A DNA stretch of 51,001 bases from Pseudorhodoferax sp. Leaf274. GTDB lineage: Bacteria; Pseudomonadota; Gammaproteobacteria; Burkholderiales; Burkholderiaceae_C. The notes under the pieces were generated by a model, which did not search any database, was not told where the DNA came from, and saw only the letters and a list, made by a program, of their open reading frames with translations. This document shows positions 23,683 to 32,920 of this stretch, piece by piece. The position numbers were made by a program, and so were the translations under genes. Within the stretch, counting starts at the first letter, position 1. Each line of letters starts with the position of its first letter. The stretch is from positions 65,907 to 116,907 of the forward strand of contig NZ_LMNA01000010.1 in the NCBI RefSeq assembly GCF_001422445.1, in the 5' to 3' direction.

Positions 23683-26600
23683 CAGTGGCCTCCCTGCTCG
23701 GCCAGGGGCGCCTGCACGGCCGTGACGGCCCGGCGCTTGCCGCGCCGCTCCAGCCAGCCGCGGATCAGCACGAAGAACAGCGGCACGAAGAAGATGCCCA
23801 GCGCCGTGCCGATGGCCATGCCGCCCAGCACCGAGGTGCCGATGGCGACGCGGCCGCCGGCGCCCGCGCCCGTGCCGATGGCCAGCGGCAGCACGCCGAA
23901 GCCGAAGGCCAGCGAGGTCATCAGGATCGGGCGCAGCCGCAGGCGCACGGCTTCCATGGTGGCGTCGAACACGCTCTTGCCCTGCTCCTGCAGCTGCTTG
24001 GCGAACTCCACGATCAGGATGGCGTTCTTGGACGACAGGCCCACCGTGGTCAGCAGCCCCACCTGGAAGTACACGTCGTTGGTCAGCCCGCGCGTGCTCG
24101 TGAACAGCAGCGCGCCGATGATGCCCAGCGGCACCACCAGGATCACCGAGAAGGGCACGGACCAGCTTTCGTACAGGGCCGCCAGGCACAGGAACACGAA
24201 CAGGATGGAGATGGCGTAGAGCATGGGCGCCTGCGCGCCCGACAGCCGCTCCTGGTAGGAGGCGCCGGTCCATTCGTAGTCGATGCCCAGCGGCATCTCC
24301 TTCATGACCTGCTCGACCGCCGCCATGGCGGCACCGGAACTCACGCCCGGCGCGGCGTCGCCCGTGAACTCGTAGGCAGGCGCACCGTTGTAGCGCGCCA
24401 GCTGCGGCGAGCCGTAGCTCCAGCGCGAACTCGAGAAGGCGTGGAACGGCACCATCTGGCCCAGGCTGTTGCGCACGCTCCAGCGCTCGATGTCGGCCGG
24501 CAGCATGCGGAAGGCCGCATCGCCCTGCATGTAGACGCGCTTGACGCGGCCGTTGTTCAGGAAGTCGTTGACGTAGGTGCCGCCCATGGCGGTGGACAGC
24601 GTGCTGTCGATGGCGCTGGTGGTCAGGCTCAGCGCGCCGGCGCGCGCGTCGTCGATGTCGATGCGGAACTCGGGCGTGTCGTCCAGGCCGTTCATGCGCA
24701 CGTTGCGCAGCTCGGGCCGGGCCTGCAGCATCTCCAGCGTCTTGCGCTGCGCGGCGACGAGCGCGTCGTGGCCCAGGCCGTTGATGTCCTTGAGGAAGAA
24801 GTTGAAGCCCGAGGCCGCGCCCAGCCCGCGCACCGCCGGCGGCAGCTGCACGATGATGCGCGCGTCGCGGATCTTGCCGAGGTCGCGGCCGGCGCGCGCG
24901 GCGATGGCGGCGGCCGAGCTCGATGCCGCGGTGCGCTCGTCCCAGTCCTTGAGCTTGACGAAGGCGCGCGCCGAACTCTGGTCGCCGTTCTGGCCCGTCA
25001 GCACGTTGACGCTGACCACCTCGGGCATCTTGCCGAAGTACTCCTGCACCTCGGTCACGACGGGCTGCAGCCGCGCGTTGGACGCCCCCGGCGGCAGGTT
25101 CATCTGCACCGTGACGAAGCCCTGGTCCTCGTCGGGCAGGAAGGCCGTGGGCAGGCGCGAGAACAGCACCACCACGCCGGCGATGATCAGCGCGTAGACG
25201 ATCAGCGTGCGCTTGCCGCGCTTCAGGATGCCGCCCACCGTGCCCTGGTAGGCGTTGGCGCTGCGGTCGAAACCCTTGTTGAAGCCGGCGAAGAAGCGGT
25301 CGACCCAGCCCAGCGGCCCGCGCCGCGGCGCCGCGCCATGCGGGCCGTGCGCGCCCTTGGGGATGGGCTTGAGCAAGGTGGCGCACAGCGCCGGCGTGAG
25401 CGACAGCGCCACCAGCACCGACAGCACCATGGACGAGACGATGGTGATCGAGAACTGCCGGTAGATCACGCCCGTGGAGCCACCGAAGAAGGCCATCGGG
25501 ATGAACACCGCCGACAGCACCAAGGCGATGCCCACCAGGGCCGGCGTGATCTCGGCCATGGACTTCCTGGTGGCCTCCTTGGGCGAGAGGCCCTCCTCGC
25601 TCATCACGCGCTCGACGTTCTCGACCACCACGATGGCGTCGTCCACCAGGAGGCCGATGGCCAGCACCATGGCGAACATGGTCAGCGTGTTGATCGAGTA
25701 GCCGGCGGCCGACAGCACGCCGAAGGTGCCCAGCAGCACCACCGGCACCGTGATCGCGGGGATCAGCGTGGCTCGGAAGTTCTGCAGGAACACATACATC
25801 ACGATCACGACCAGCAGCACGGCCTCGAACAAGGCCTTGACGACCTCCTCGATCGACGCGCTGACGAAGGGCGTGGTGTCGTAGGTCACGAAGGTCTGCA
25901 GCTGGTTCGGGAAGAACGGCTGCAGCTCGGCGATCTTGGCGTTGATGGCTTCGGCCACCTTGACGGCGTTGGCCCCGTCGGCCAGCACGATGCCCAGGCC
26001 CGCGCCCGGGTTGCCGCGCAGGATGGAGCGCACGGTGAGGTTCTCGGCACCGAGCTCCAGGCGCGCCACGTCCTTCAGGCGCACGACCGCGCCATCGGGC
26101 GTCACGCGCAGCACCACGTTGCCGAACTGCTCCACCGTCTCGAGCTTGCTGCGCGCGGTGATGGTGGCGGTGAGCTGCTGCTCGGCCACGGCCGGCAGGG
26201 CGCCCAGCTGGCCGGCGGAGACCTGGGCGTTCTGGGCCTGCAGCGCCGTGTTGACGTCCGACGGCATCAGCGCGTACTTGCGCAGCTTGTCCGGGTCCAG
26301 CCAGATGCGCATGGCGTAGCCGGTGCCCAGCACCTGCACGTCGCCCACGCCGTCGACGCGGCTGATCACGTCGACGAGGTTGCTGTTGATGTAGTCGCCC
26401 ACGTCCACGGCCGAGGCGCTGCCATCGCCCGAGTAGAAGGCGATGACCATCAGGAAGTCGTTGCCGCCCTTGGTGACGAACACGCCGCGGCTCTGCACCT
26501 GCTGCGGCAGGCGCGACATGGCCGGCTGCATCTTGTTCTGCACCTGCATCTGGGCCACGTCGATGTCGGTGCCCGGGGCGAAGGTCAGCGTGATGCGCGA

Positions 26601-26861
26601 CTGGCCCGAGGAGTTGCTGGTGCTCTGCATGTACAGCAGGTTGTCCAGCCCCTTCATCTGCTGCTCGATGATCTGGGTGACCGAATCCTCGACCGTCTTG
26701 GCCGAGGCGCCGGTGTAGGTGGACCCCACCGACACGCGCGGCGGCGCGATGTTGGGGTACTGCTCGAGCGGCAGCGTGCGGATCGACATGATCCCGGCGA
26801 GCATGACGATGATGGACAGCACCCACGCGAAGATGGGGCGCTCGATGAAGAAATGCGCCAT
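23682..26861 (-). CDS. RND multidrug efflux inner-membrane pump (HAE1 family)
   Basis: This 1059-residue proton-driven transporter is nearly the length of AcrB (1049). It begins MAHFFIERPIFAWVLSIIVM as in AcrB/MexB. The proton-relay Asp pair is present in LLVDDAIVVVEN, and the Lys of transmembrane helix 10 in LSSKNAILIVEFAKQ. Porter-domain landmarks include QQVQSRGVFV and the FFLKDINGLG stretch. It follows the fusion protein by 18 bases and overlaps the outer-membrane factor. HAE1 pumps export hydrophobic or amphiphilic compounds; specificity cannot be read. No TetR/MarR gene is adjacent. Confidence 0.95.
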   Translation of the reverse strand: MAHFFIERPIFAWVLSIIVMLAGIMSIRTLPLEQYPNIAPPRVSVGSTYTGASAKTVEDSVTQIIEQQMKGLDNLLYMQSTSNSSGQSRITLTFAPGTDIDVAQMQVQNKMQPAMSRLPQQVQSRGVFVTKGGNDFLMVIAFYSGDGSASAVDVGDYINSNLVDVISRVDGVGDVQVLGTGYAMRIWLDPDKLRKYALMPSDVNTALQAQNAQVSAGQLGALPAVAEQQLTATITARSKLETVEQFGNVVLRVTPDGAVVRLKDVARLELGAENLTVRSILRGNPGAGLGIVLADGANAVKVAEAINAKIAELQPFFPNQLQTFVTYDTTPFVSASIEEVVKALFEAVLLVVIVMYVFLQNFRATLIPAITVPVVLLGTFGVLSAAGYSINTLTMFAMVLAIGLLVDDAIVVVENVERVMSEEGLSPKEATRKSMAEITPALVGIALVLSAVFIPMAFFGGSTGVIYRQFSITIVSSMVLSVLVALSLTPALCATLLKPIPKGAHGPHGAAPRRGPLGWVDRFFAGFNKGFDRSANAYQGTVGGILKRGKRTLIVYALIIAGVVVLFSRLPTAFLPDEDQGFVTVQMNLPPGASNARLQPVVTEVQEYFGKMPEVVSVNVLTGQNGDQSSARAFVKLKDWDERTAASSSAAAIAARAGRDLGKIRDARIIVQLPPAVRGLGAASGFNFFLKDINGLGHDALVAAQRKTLEMLQARPELRNVRMNGLDDTPEFRIDIDDARAGALSLTTSAIDSTLSTAMGGTYVNDFLNNGRVKRVYMQGDAAFRMLPADIERWSVRNSLGQMVPFHAFSSSRWSYGSPQLARYNGAPAYEFTGDAAPGVSSGAAMAAVEQVMKEMPLGIDYEWTGASYQERLSGAQAPMLYAISILFVFLCLAALYESWSVPFSVILVVPLGIIGALLFTSTRGLTNDVYFQVGLLTTVGLSSKNAILIVEFAKQLQEQGKSVFDATMEAVRLRLRPILMTSLAFGFGVLPLAIGTGAGAGGRVAIGTSVLGGMAIGTALGIFFVPLFFVLIRGWLERRGKRRAVTAVQAPLAEQGGH

Positions 26862-26879
26862 GGAATGGACTCCTGGCGC

Positions 26880-28160
26880 TCAGCGCACGATCTTGGCGTT
26901 GGCCAGCGGGCCGGCACTGGCCACCGAACCGGGGCCGGGGCCGCCCTTGCCGTTGACCGGCGCCGGCGTACCGGGACCGGGCTTGGGCTGGACCTCGCTG
27001 GCGCGCACGAGATCGCCGGCGCGGGCGCGCTGCGAGCCTTCGACCAGCACGCGGTCGCCCGCCTGCAGGCCTTCCAGCACCTGCCAGCGGTTGGCGACGG
27101 CGCGGCCGACCGTCACGGCGCGCCTGACCAGCTTGTCGTCAGGCCCCACGACCAGCGAGGAGGCGCTGCCGTCGGGCGCGCGCGTCACGGCCTGCTGCGG
27201 CACCAGCACGGCATCCTCGGCCACGCCCTCCTCGAGCACGGCGCGCACGTACATGCCGGGCATGAGCAGGCGGTCGGGGTTGGGCACCACGGCACGCAGC
27301 GTCACGCTGCCCGTGCCGGCGTCCACGGTCACGCCGGCGAAGGTCAGCTTGCCGGCATGGGGGTAGACGGTGCCGTCCTCCAGCAGCACGCGGATCGGCG
27401 CCTCGTCGGCCCGGCCGCGCGACAGGCGGCCGCTGGCCAGCTCGCGCTTGAGGCGCAGCAGCTCGGCGCTGGACTGGGTCACGTGCACGTTGATCGGGTC
27501 GAGTTGCTGCACCGTGGTCAGCGGCGTGGCCTGGTCGGCCGTGACCAGCGCGCCGGCCGTCACGCTGGACAGCTCGATCCAGCCGCTGATGGGCGCCACG
27601 ATGCGCGTGCGCGACAGGTTGATGCGGGCCGTCTGCTCGGCCGCGCGGGCCACGGCCACATCGGCCTCGGCCTGGTCGGCCGCGGCCTGGGTCTGCTCGT
27701 TGACCTGCTGGCTGATGGCGTCGATCTTGACGAGCTCTGCGTTGCGTCTGGCCACGCTGCGGGCGGTGGCCAGCGTGGTCTCGGCCCGGCGCACGTTGGC
27801 CCGGGCGCTGGCCGCCGTGGCCTCGAAGCTGGCCGGATCCAGCTGGTACAGCACCTGTCCGGCCCGGACCTGCGTGCCTTCGGTGAACAAACGCTGCTGC
27901 ACGATGCCACCCACCTGCGGCCGGATCTGCGCGATCACGGGCGCCACGGTGCGGCCCGCCAGTTCGGTCGTCACCGGCATGCGCTCGGTCTTGAGCGTCA
28001 CCACGCCCACGTCCTTGGCCTGGGGTGCGGCAGCGGGCGCGGCGGCCTTGCCGTCGCCGGCGCCGGCGCCGTTGCGCGAGCAGCCGGTGGCGGCCAGCAA
28101 CGCGATCAGCAGGGGCACGCACAGGTCGCGTGGGCGCAGGGACGGTTTCAGAATCGGCAT
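26880..28160 (-). CDS. RND efflux periplasmic adaptor (membrane fusion protein)
   Basis: This is a 426-residue AcrA/MexA-type lipoprotein. The signal ends ALLAATGC (Cys27), followed by an Ala/Pro linker, the lipoyl half-motif VGGIVQQRLFTEGTQVRAGQ, an alpha-helical hairpin (about residues 110-190), the second lipoyl half INLSRTRIVAPISGWI, a beta-barrel and a membrane-proximal domain. An unusual Pro/Gly-rich tail ends the protein. It is the first gene of the three-gene efflux operon, reading away from the HAD gene. The 277-base gap upstream holds two palindromes that could be operators. Confidence 0.92.
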   Translation of the reverse strand: MPILKPSLRPRDLCVPLLIALLAATGCSRNGAGAGDGKAAAPAAAPQAKDVGVVTLKTERMPVTTELAGRTVAPVIAQIRPQVGGIVQQRLFTEGTQVRAGQVLYQLDPASFEATAASARANVRRAETTLATARSVARRNAELVKIDAISQQVNEQTQAAADQAEADVAVARAAEQTARINLSRTRIVAPISGWIELSSVTAGALVTADQATPLTTVQQLDPINVHVTQSSAELLRLKRELASGRLSRGRADEAPIRVLLEDGTVYPHAGKLTFAGVTVDAGTGSVTLRAVVPNPDRLLMPGMYVRAVLEEGVAEDAVLVPQQAVTRAPDGSASSLVVGPDDKLVRRAVTVGRAVANRWQVLEGLQAGDRVLVEGSQRARAGDLVRASEVQPKPGPGTPAPVNGKGGPGPGSVASAGPLANAKIVR

Positions 28161-28280
28161 GGATGAACCTGTGGGATCTCTCGAAATACCGGACAGCCGG
28201 ATCCGGACGTGGCCAGTGGAGGCGCCACGGTGGACAGGGCCGGCTCCGGCGAGTTCCCGTCCACGGCCCGCCGGTATGCA

Positions 28281-28292
28281 GCTTTGCAAAGC
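28281..28292. promoter_or_regulatory. Perfect 12-bp palindrome, possible operator
   Basis: gctttgcaaagc is a perfect palindrome in the intergenic region between the divergent efflux operon and the HAD gene. It may bind a dimeric regulator; no regulator gene is adjacent, so the assignment is speculative. Confidence 0.3.
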
Positions 28293-28407
28293 AGACACAA
28301 TGGCAGGCGCTCCGAGCCGCAAGCAAGTGCGACGCCGCCACCGGCACCACCCCCTCGCGGCGAACGCCGAACGATACACCGGCTGGATACATTTGGTCAT
28401 GAATGGC

Positions 28408-28420
28408 GCGCAAATTGCGC
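28408..28420. promoter_or_regulatory. Palindrome upstream of the HAD gene, possible operator
   Basis: gcgcaa-a-ttgcgc forms a perfect 6-bp dyad with one central base, 17 bases before the HAD start codon. It could be a binding site or the base of a small hairpin in the leader. Confidence 0.3.
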
Positions 28421-28437
28421 CCGCACAGGAGACACGC

Positions 28438-29136
28438 ATGCCACCGCCACCCACCGTGCTGGCCTTCGACACTTTCGGCACCGTCGTCGATTGGCACGCC
28501 AGCATCGCGCGCGAGATGCGCGCCCTGCACCCCGAGGTCGATGCCGACGCCTTCGCCAGCGCCTGGCGCGAGGGCTACCAGCCCGCCATGCAGCGCGTGC
28601 GCTCGGGCGAGCTGGGCTGGACGCTGATCGACGACCTGCACCGCCTGATCCTGGACCACATCCTGCCGCGCTTCGGCCTGCAGGCCATGCCGGAGGATGC
28701 GCGCCGCGACCTGAACAAGGCCTGGCACCGGCTGGACCCATGGCCGGACGTGCTGGCCGGGCTGCAGCGCCTCAAGCGCCGGTACACCCTGTGCACGCTG
28801 TCCAACGGCAACATCGGCCTGCTGGCCAACATGGCCAAGCGCGCCGGCCTGCCCTGGGACTGCATCCTGTCGGCCGAGGTGTTCCGTGCCTACAAGCCCG
28901 ATCCGGCCACCTACCTGGGCGTGGCGCGCGTCTTCGACCTGCCGCCGCAGCAGGTCATGCTGGTGGCCGCGCACCACAGCGACCTGGCCGGCGCGCGCGC
29001 CTGCGGCCTGCAGACCGCCTACATCGAGCGGCCACTGGAGTTCGGCACGGGCGCGCCCAAGGACGTGTCACCGCGGCCCGGGAACGACCTGCACTGCCGC
29101 GACTTCCTGGACCTGGCAGACCAGCTCGGCGCCTGA
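28438..29136 (+). CDS. Haloacid dehalogenase type II-like hydrolase
   Basis: This 232-residue HAD-superfamily protein resembles L-2-haloacid dehalogenases. Motif I is [11 protein letters not shown] with nucleophile Asp10, motif II TLSNGN, motif III Lys in AYKPDPATY, and motif [16 protein letters not shown]. The cap domain lies between motifs I and II. AGGAG lies seven bases before the ATG. Type II enzymes hydrolyse 2-haloacids, but many similar proteins are phosphatases of unknown substrate. It is followed 55 bases later by a luciferase-like oxidoreductase on the same strand. Confidence 0.88.
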   Translation: MPPPPTVLAFDTFGTVVDWHASIAREMRALHPEVDADAFASAWREGYQPAMQRVRSGELGWTLIDDLHRLILDHILPRFGLQAMPEDARRDLNKAWHRLDPWPDVLAGLQRLKRRYTLCTLSNGNIGLLANMAKRAGLPWDCILSAEVFRAYKPDPATYLGVARVFDLPPQQVMLVAAHHSDLAGARACGLQTAYIERPLEFGTGAPKDVSPRPGNDLHCRDFLDLADQLGA

Positions 29137-29191
29137 GACGGTGTAGCACCACGCCAGCACGGCTTTGCCGGTATGGCTAGCATCGCCGGCC

Positions 29192-30178
29192 ATGACCGCA
29201 CTCTCCGTACTCGACCTCTGCCCCATCGTGGAGGGCGGCGACGCCGCCCAGGCCTTCCACAACAGCCGCGACCTGGCCCAGCACGCCGAACGCCTGGGCT
29301 ACCAGCGCTTCTGGCTGGCCGAGCACCACGGCATGCCCGGCATCGCCAGCGCCGCCACCTCGGTCGTCATCGCCCACGTGGCGGGCGGCACCAAAACGAT
29401 CCGTGTGGGCGCGGGCGGCATCATGCTGCCCAACCATTCGCCGCTGGTGATCGCCGAGCAGTTCGGCACGCTGGCCTCGCTGTTCCCGGGCCGCATCGAT
29501 CTGGGCCTGGGCCGTGCGCCGGGTTCGGACCAGGCGACTGCGCGCGCACTGCGCCGCGACGCGTTCGAGTCGCCCGACCATTTCCCGCAGGACGTGGTCG
29601 AGCTGATGCACTACCTCTCGCCGGCCGCGGCCAACGCGCGCATCCAGGCGATTCCGGGCACTGGCCTGCAGGTGCCGGTCTGGATCCTGGGCTCCAGCCT
29701 GTTCGGCGCACAGCTGGCGGCCGAGCTGGGCCTGCCGTTTGCATTCGCCTCGCACTTCGCGCCGGCCGCGATGATGGATGCCATTGCGATCTACCGGTCG
29801 CGCTTCAAGCCGTCGGCGCAGCTGGCGAAACCGCATGTGATGCTGGGCATGGGGGTGTTCGCCGCGGACACCGACGAAGAGGCCCAGTTGCTGGCCAGCT
29901 CGATGCAGCAGGCCTTCGTCAACCTGCGCAGCGGCAGGCCGTCCCGGCTGCAGCCGCCCAAGCCGGGCTATCTGGAGCAGCTGACGGCGCCGGAGCAGGC
30001 CATCCTGGCCCAGACCATGAGCGCCGCGGCGATCGGCTCACCGGACACGGTGCGTCGCCAGCTGAAGGAGTTCATTGCCCGCACCGGGGCCGATGAGTTG
30101 ATGGTCGCCACGCAGATCTACGACCACGCCGCCCGCGTGCGGTCTTACGAGATCCTGGCGCAGGTGCACCAGGGTTGA
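29192..30178 (+). CDS. LLM class flavin-dependent oxidoreductase (YhbW/MsnO8-like)
   Basis: This 328-residue luciferase-like TIM-barrel protein fits the YhbW/MsnO8 subgroup. It begins [19 protein letters not shown] and contains [39 protein letters not shown] and [14 protein letters not shown], which are nearly diagnostic of that subgroup. ATG at 29192 is preferred over an upstream in-frame ATG at 29165, because the family starts at this point. It is cytoplasmic and FMN-dependent, with unknown substrate. It differs clearly from the other luciferase-like gene at 1639-2643. Confidence 0.9.
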   Translation: MTALSVLDLCPIVEGGDAAQAFHNSRDLAQHAERLGYQRFWLAEHHGMPGIASAATSVVIAHVAGGTKTIRVGAGGIMLPNHSPLVIAEQFGTLASLFPGRIDLGLGRAPGSDQATARALRRDAFESPDHFPQDVVELMHYLSPAAANARIQAIPGTGLQVPVWILGSSLFGAQLAAELGLPFAFASHFAPAAMMDAIAIYRSRFKPSAQLAKPHVMLGMGVFAADTDEEAQLLASSMQQAFVNLRSGRPSRLQPPKPGYLEQLTAPEQAILAQTMSAAAIGSPDTVRRQLKEFIARTGADELMVATQIYDHAARVRSYEILAQVHQG

Positions 30179-30179
30179 T

Positions 30180-30380
30180 TCACCACTCGCCGACGGCGCG
30201 CACGCGCTGGTCCAGGTCGGGCCAGTCGCCATGGCCTTCCGCAGCTTCCGGCGCCTGGGGCGAGGCGTCCGACCAGACGGCTCCGCGACCCGCAAGGCGC
30301 TGCATGAATTGCTGCCCCTCGTGCAGTGCAGACGTGACGAAAGACGAGGCGGAAGGCGGTGCGTCGTGGGGGGATGGCAT
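30180..30380 (-). CDS. Small hypothetical protein
   Basis: This 66-residue open frame (MPSPHDAPPSASSFVTSALH... to AVGEW) has AGGAG eight bases before its ATG and coding-like composition. It contains no membrane segment or cysteines. It is convergent with the luciferase-like gene, whose stop lies two bases away, and divergent from proQ. I do not recognise a family. It is supported only by the ribosome site, packing and codon use. Confidence 0.5.
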   Translation of the reverse strand: MPSPHDAPPSASSFVTSALHEGQQFMQRLAGRGAVWSDASPQAPEAAEGHGDWPDLDQRVRAVGEW

Positions 30381-30499
30381 GGCGCGGCTCCTGTTGCGTT
30401 TGGGCAACGAAAGTGTAGGCAGGGCTCGATGAACAGTCCGTGACATCGGCACGCAGACAACGTGACGGATGCACGTTTTGACCCAGAAATTTGCAAGCG

Positions 30500-30527
30500 G
30501 CTGTGACAGCGGCCGACTTTCTACAAT
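30500..30527 (+). promoter_or_regulatory. Candidate proQ promoter with short dyad
   Basis: TACAAT at 30522-30527 is a good -10, only nine bases before the ATG, which would give a near-leaderless mRNA. The palindrome gctgtgacagc at 30500-30510 lies just upstream, where a regulator or the -35 would sit. A clear -35 is not seen. Confidence 0.45.
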
Positions 30528-30536
30528 CGCCGCGCA

Positions 30537-31250
30537 ATGACTGACGCTTCCACCAACTCTCCGGCTCCGGCCGATGCCCCATCGCAGCCGCAACGCAAGC
30601 GTCGCAGCCAACCCGGCCGCAAGGGTCCGCAACAGCGCCCGCAGGGCCGCCCCGTCCATCCCCTGCTGGAGAAACTGGCCGAGCTGCATCCCGCCCTGTT
30701 CGGCGCGCGGTTCCGCCCGCTCAAGCTGGGCACCTTCCAGGATTTGATGGAACGCCACCCGGGCGTCTTCGAACCCGCCGCGCTCAAGGAGGCACTGGGG
30801 CAGCATGCCCGGTCGTCGCGCTACCTCGAAAGCCTGGCCCGCGGCGATGCGCGCCATGATCTCGATGGGCAGCCCGTGGGCCCGCTGGCGCTGGACCACC
30901 ACCACCATGCGATGACCGAACTGTTCAAGCGCCGCCAGGCGCGCAGCAAGGAGGACCTGCAGCCCGCCCTGCGCGCACGTGTGCGGGCCCTGTTCGTGCA
31001 AAGCGGCCTCGACCGCGCAGGCTATGCGGCTGCCGCCAAAGTCAATCCGGAAGCCTTGGCAGCGCTGCTCGACGAGGCCGACCATGACCAGGCCGCCGAC
31101 ATCGCACGGCGTGAAGCCCTGCTGCGCGCGTTCGAGCTGGGTGGACTGAGCGAAGCGGTGTTTGCCGATCAATACGGGCTGGCGCCGGATGCGGTTGCAC
31201 CCCTGCTGGCCCAGGCCCGCGACGACCGGCGCGTGCGCGCGACGCGCTGA
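30537..31250 (+). CDS. ProQ/FinO-family RNA chaperone
   Basis: This 237-residue RNA-binding protein has a basic, Pro/Gln-rich N-terminal arm (residues 1-40; PQRKRRSQPGRKG), then a ProQ/FinO fold at about 42-150 (HPLLEKLAELHPALFGA, RPLKLGTFQDLMERHP, LKEALGQHARSSRYLESLA, RHDLDGQPVGPL). A C-terminal arm of about 85 residues follows with no obvious domain. Family members bind structured sRNAs and mRNA 3' ends. There is no Shine-Dalgarno sequence; a TACAAT -10 lies nine bases upstream. It is convergent with the 31270-31749 gene and a hairpin spans both 3' ends. Confidence 0.9.
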   Translation: MTDASTNSPAPADAPSQPQRKRRSQPGRKGPQQRPQGRPVHPLLEKLAELHPALFGARFRPLKLGTFQDLMERHPGVFEPAALKEALGQHARSSRYLESLARGDARHDLDGQPVGPLALDHHHHAMTELFKRRQARSKEDLQPALRARVRALFVQSGLDRAGYAAAAKVNPEALAALLDEADHDQAADIARREALLRAFELGGLSEAVFADQYGLAPDAVAPLLAQARDDRRVRATR

Positions 31251-31276
31251 AGACAGCGAGCGCAACGCTTCAGCGC
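31244..31276. terminator. Inverted repeat over convergent 3' ends
   Basis: gcgctgaag (31244-31252) pairs perfectly with cttcagcgc (31268-31276) around a 15-base loop. It covers the proQ stop and the end of the opposing gene. It may act as a bidirectional terminator or 3'-end stabiliser; there is no T-tract. Confidence 0.4.
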
Positions 31277-31749
31277 GGCACGATCAGGACCGGGTTGTCG
31301 GTCTTGGGCTCGATGGTCACCTCGGTCTGCCCGGGGGGCACCACCACCGTCTCGACTTCGCGGATCACGCCGCCGCCGCCCACGCTGCCACTCTGGTTGC
31401 CGTAGCCCAGCACGCGCGCGGTGCAGGCCGCATGGTCTTCACCGCCCAGTGCATCGCAGCGGCGCATGGCATTGGCGACCAGTTGGTCCTGGCCCTGCGT
31501 CTGCAGCTCACCCTTGCGCTTGTCGGCCTGGGCGTTGGCGGCTTCGCGCAGGCAGGTGTCCTGCGCCTGCGGCGTGGCACCGTTGAGGCAGGCCGCGCGC
31601 TCGCGCTCGTAGCTGCCCGAGCTGTCGATGCCGGTGGCGGGTGCGGCGATCTGGGCGCTGGCAGCGCCGACTGCGAAGGCGCAGACCAGGCCGAAATACG
31701 CGAAGGGCCGGCTGCGCTGGCCTTGCGGGGTACGTTGTTGCACAGACAT
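31270..31749 (-). CDS. Secreted small hypothetical protein with paired cysteines
   Basis: This is a 159-residue protein. After a basic start (MSVQQRTPQGQRSRP) a hydrophobic signal ends near GAASAQ, so export is likely. The mature part has four cysteines in two pairs (ACLNGATPQAQDTC and RRCDALGGEDHAAC), suggesting disulfides, and ends with a Val/Pro-rich stretch (VVVPPGQTEVTIEPK). ATG at 31749 has GAGG about seven bases upstream. I do not recognise a named family, though similar Burkholderiales hypothetical proteins exist in my memory. The 3' end overlaps the hairpin shared with proQ. Confidence 0.7.
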   Translation of the reverse strand: MSVQQRTPQGQRSRPFAYFGLVCAFAVGAASAQIAAPATGIDSSGSYERERAACLNGATPQAQDTCLREAANAQADKRKGELQTQGQDQLVANAMRRCDALGGEDHAACTARVLGYGNQSGSVGGGGVIREVETVVVPPGQTEVTIEPKTDNPVLIVPR

Positions 31750-31860
31750 GGTGGACCTCTTGTGTTCCTGCTGACGATGCGCCAAGTCTAGGAACGGCCG
31801 CTCGCACGGCAAGCCGGACGGAGCCGGTGCCGGCCCCGCCCGGAATGCCCACGCGGCTGT

Positions 31861-31890
31861 AGGACAAATGGGCTGGCCGGCCCCTACACT
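31861..31890 (+). promoter_or_regulatory. Promoter of the glutathione transferase gene
   Basis: AGGACA (31861-31866, four of six to TTGACA) and TACACT (31885-31890, four of six) are 18 bases apart and 29 bases from the start codon. It is a plausible sigma-70 promoter. Confidence 0.45.
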
Positions 31891-31918
31891 CGCGCCGATC
31901 CACCACAGAGAGACACCC

Positions 31919-32545
31919 ATGCTGACGCTCTACTACGCACCGAAGACCTGCGCGCAAGCCTCCCACATCGCCCTGGCGGAGAGCGGCCTGCCCTACCGCA
32001 CCACGCGGCTGAACTTCCTCGAGGGCGAACAGCGCCAGCCGGCCTATCTCGCCATCAACCCCAAGGGCCGGGTGCCGGCCCTCGTGACGGAACACGGCAC
32101 CCTGACCGAGACCCCCGCCATCCTGGCCTACATCGCCCAGAGCGCACCGCAGGCGCGCCTGGCACCGCTGGACGACCCCTTCGCGTTCGCGCAGCTGCAG
32201 GCCGTCAACAACTACCTGTGCTCGACCGTGCACGTGGCCCATGCCCACCGCTTCCGCGGCGCACGCTGGGCCGACGACAAGTCCGCACACGAGTCCATGC
32301 AGCGCAAGGTGGCGTCCAACATGCGCGAGTGTTTCGAGCTAATCGAGGCCCAGATGCTGCGCGGCCCGTGGGTGATGGGCGAGCAGTATTCCGTGGCCGA
32401 CGCCTACCTCTACACGCTGGCCGGCTGGCTCGAAGGCGACGGCGTCGACCTGGCCGGCCTGCCCGCCACGCGCGCGCACCGCGAACGCATGGAACAGCGA
32501 CCGGCGGTGCAGAAGGCGCTGGCCGAGGAAGCGGCGGGCGCCTGA
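31919..32545 (+). CDS. Beta-class glutathione S-transferase
   Basis: This is a 208-residue two-domain transferase. The N-terminal thioredoxin-like domain begins MLTLYYAPKTCAQASHIAL, with Cys11 in the beta-class catalytic position. INPKGRVPALVTEHGTLTET includes the cis-Pro and glutathione-binding TET motif. The helical C-terminal domain has the WVMGEQYSVADAYL capping-box Asp. It conjugates or reduces electrophiles with glutathione in the cytoplasm. The 3' end is 13 bases from the convergent SUI1 gene. Confidence 0.9.
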   Translation: MLTLYYAPKTCAQASHIALAESGLPYRTTRLNFLEGEQRQPAYLAINPKGRVPALVTEHGTLTETPAILAYIAQSAPQARLAPLDDPFAFAQLQAVNNYLCSTVHVAHAHRFRGARWADDKSAHESMQRKVASNMRECFELIEAQMLRGPWVMGEQYSVADAYLYTLAGWLEGDGVDLAGLPATRAHRERMEQRPAVQKALAEEAAGA

Positions 32546-32557
32546 GCGCCCGAGCGC

Positions 32558-32920
32558 CTAACCGCCTGCGCGCTTGACGTTGTAGCCCTGCTTGCGCAGG
32601 GTCTCCATGACCATGGTGACGTGGTCGCCCTGCACCTCGATCTGCCCGTCCTTGACGGTGCCACCGCTGCCGCAGGCAGCCTTCAGCTGCTTGCCCAGCT
32701 TCTGCAGCCCGGCCTCGTCGACCGGCACGCCCCAGACCACGGTCACGCCCTTGCCCTTGCGGCCCTTGGTCTCCAGCCGCACACGCACCGTGCCGTCGCC
32801 CTGCGGCGCCGTGGCGGCCTGCTTGCAGACGCACTGCGCGACGGGCTGGCGGCAGTCCGGGCACATGCGGCCGGCCTCGGTCGAATAGACCAGGCCACCC
32901 AGGCCGCCGAACCCCTTCAT
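32558..32920 (-). CDS. yciH: SUI1/YciH-family translation factor
   Basis: This 120-residue protein has an N-terminal Cys-rich segment (CPDCRQPVAQCVC at about 20-32), which could bind a metal, and a SUI1 domain at about 43-118 (VRVRLETKGRKGKGVTVVWG, LKAACGSGGTVKDGQIEVQG). It resembles eIF1, and YciH is proposed to influence initiation fidelity. Its start shares one base with the aminotransferase stop (TGATG), showing translational coupling. It is the last gene of the ggt-aminotransferase-yciH run. Confidence 0.9.
   Translation of the reverse strand: MKGFGGLGGLVYSTEAGRMCPDCRQPVAQCVCKQAATAPQGDGTVRVRLETKGRKGKGVTVVWGVPVDEAGLQKLGKQLKAACGSGGTVKDGQIEVQGDHVTMVMETLRKQGYNVKRAGG

Noticed and set aside
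22273-26826. A 1517-residue open frame joining the efflux pump region to the outer-membrane factor
   Set aside because: Only its last 469 residues read as the outer-membrane factor. The rest is an Arg/Gly/Ala-rich shadow of the pump gene in another frame.
23685-28166. A 1493-residue open frame on the plus strand opposite the efflux operon
   Set aside because: It is the antisense of confidently identified RND genes, with a His/Gln/Arg/Gly-rich composition and no recognisable domain.
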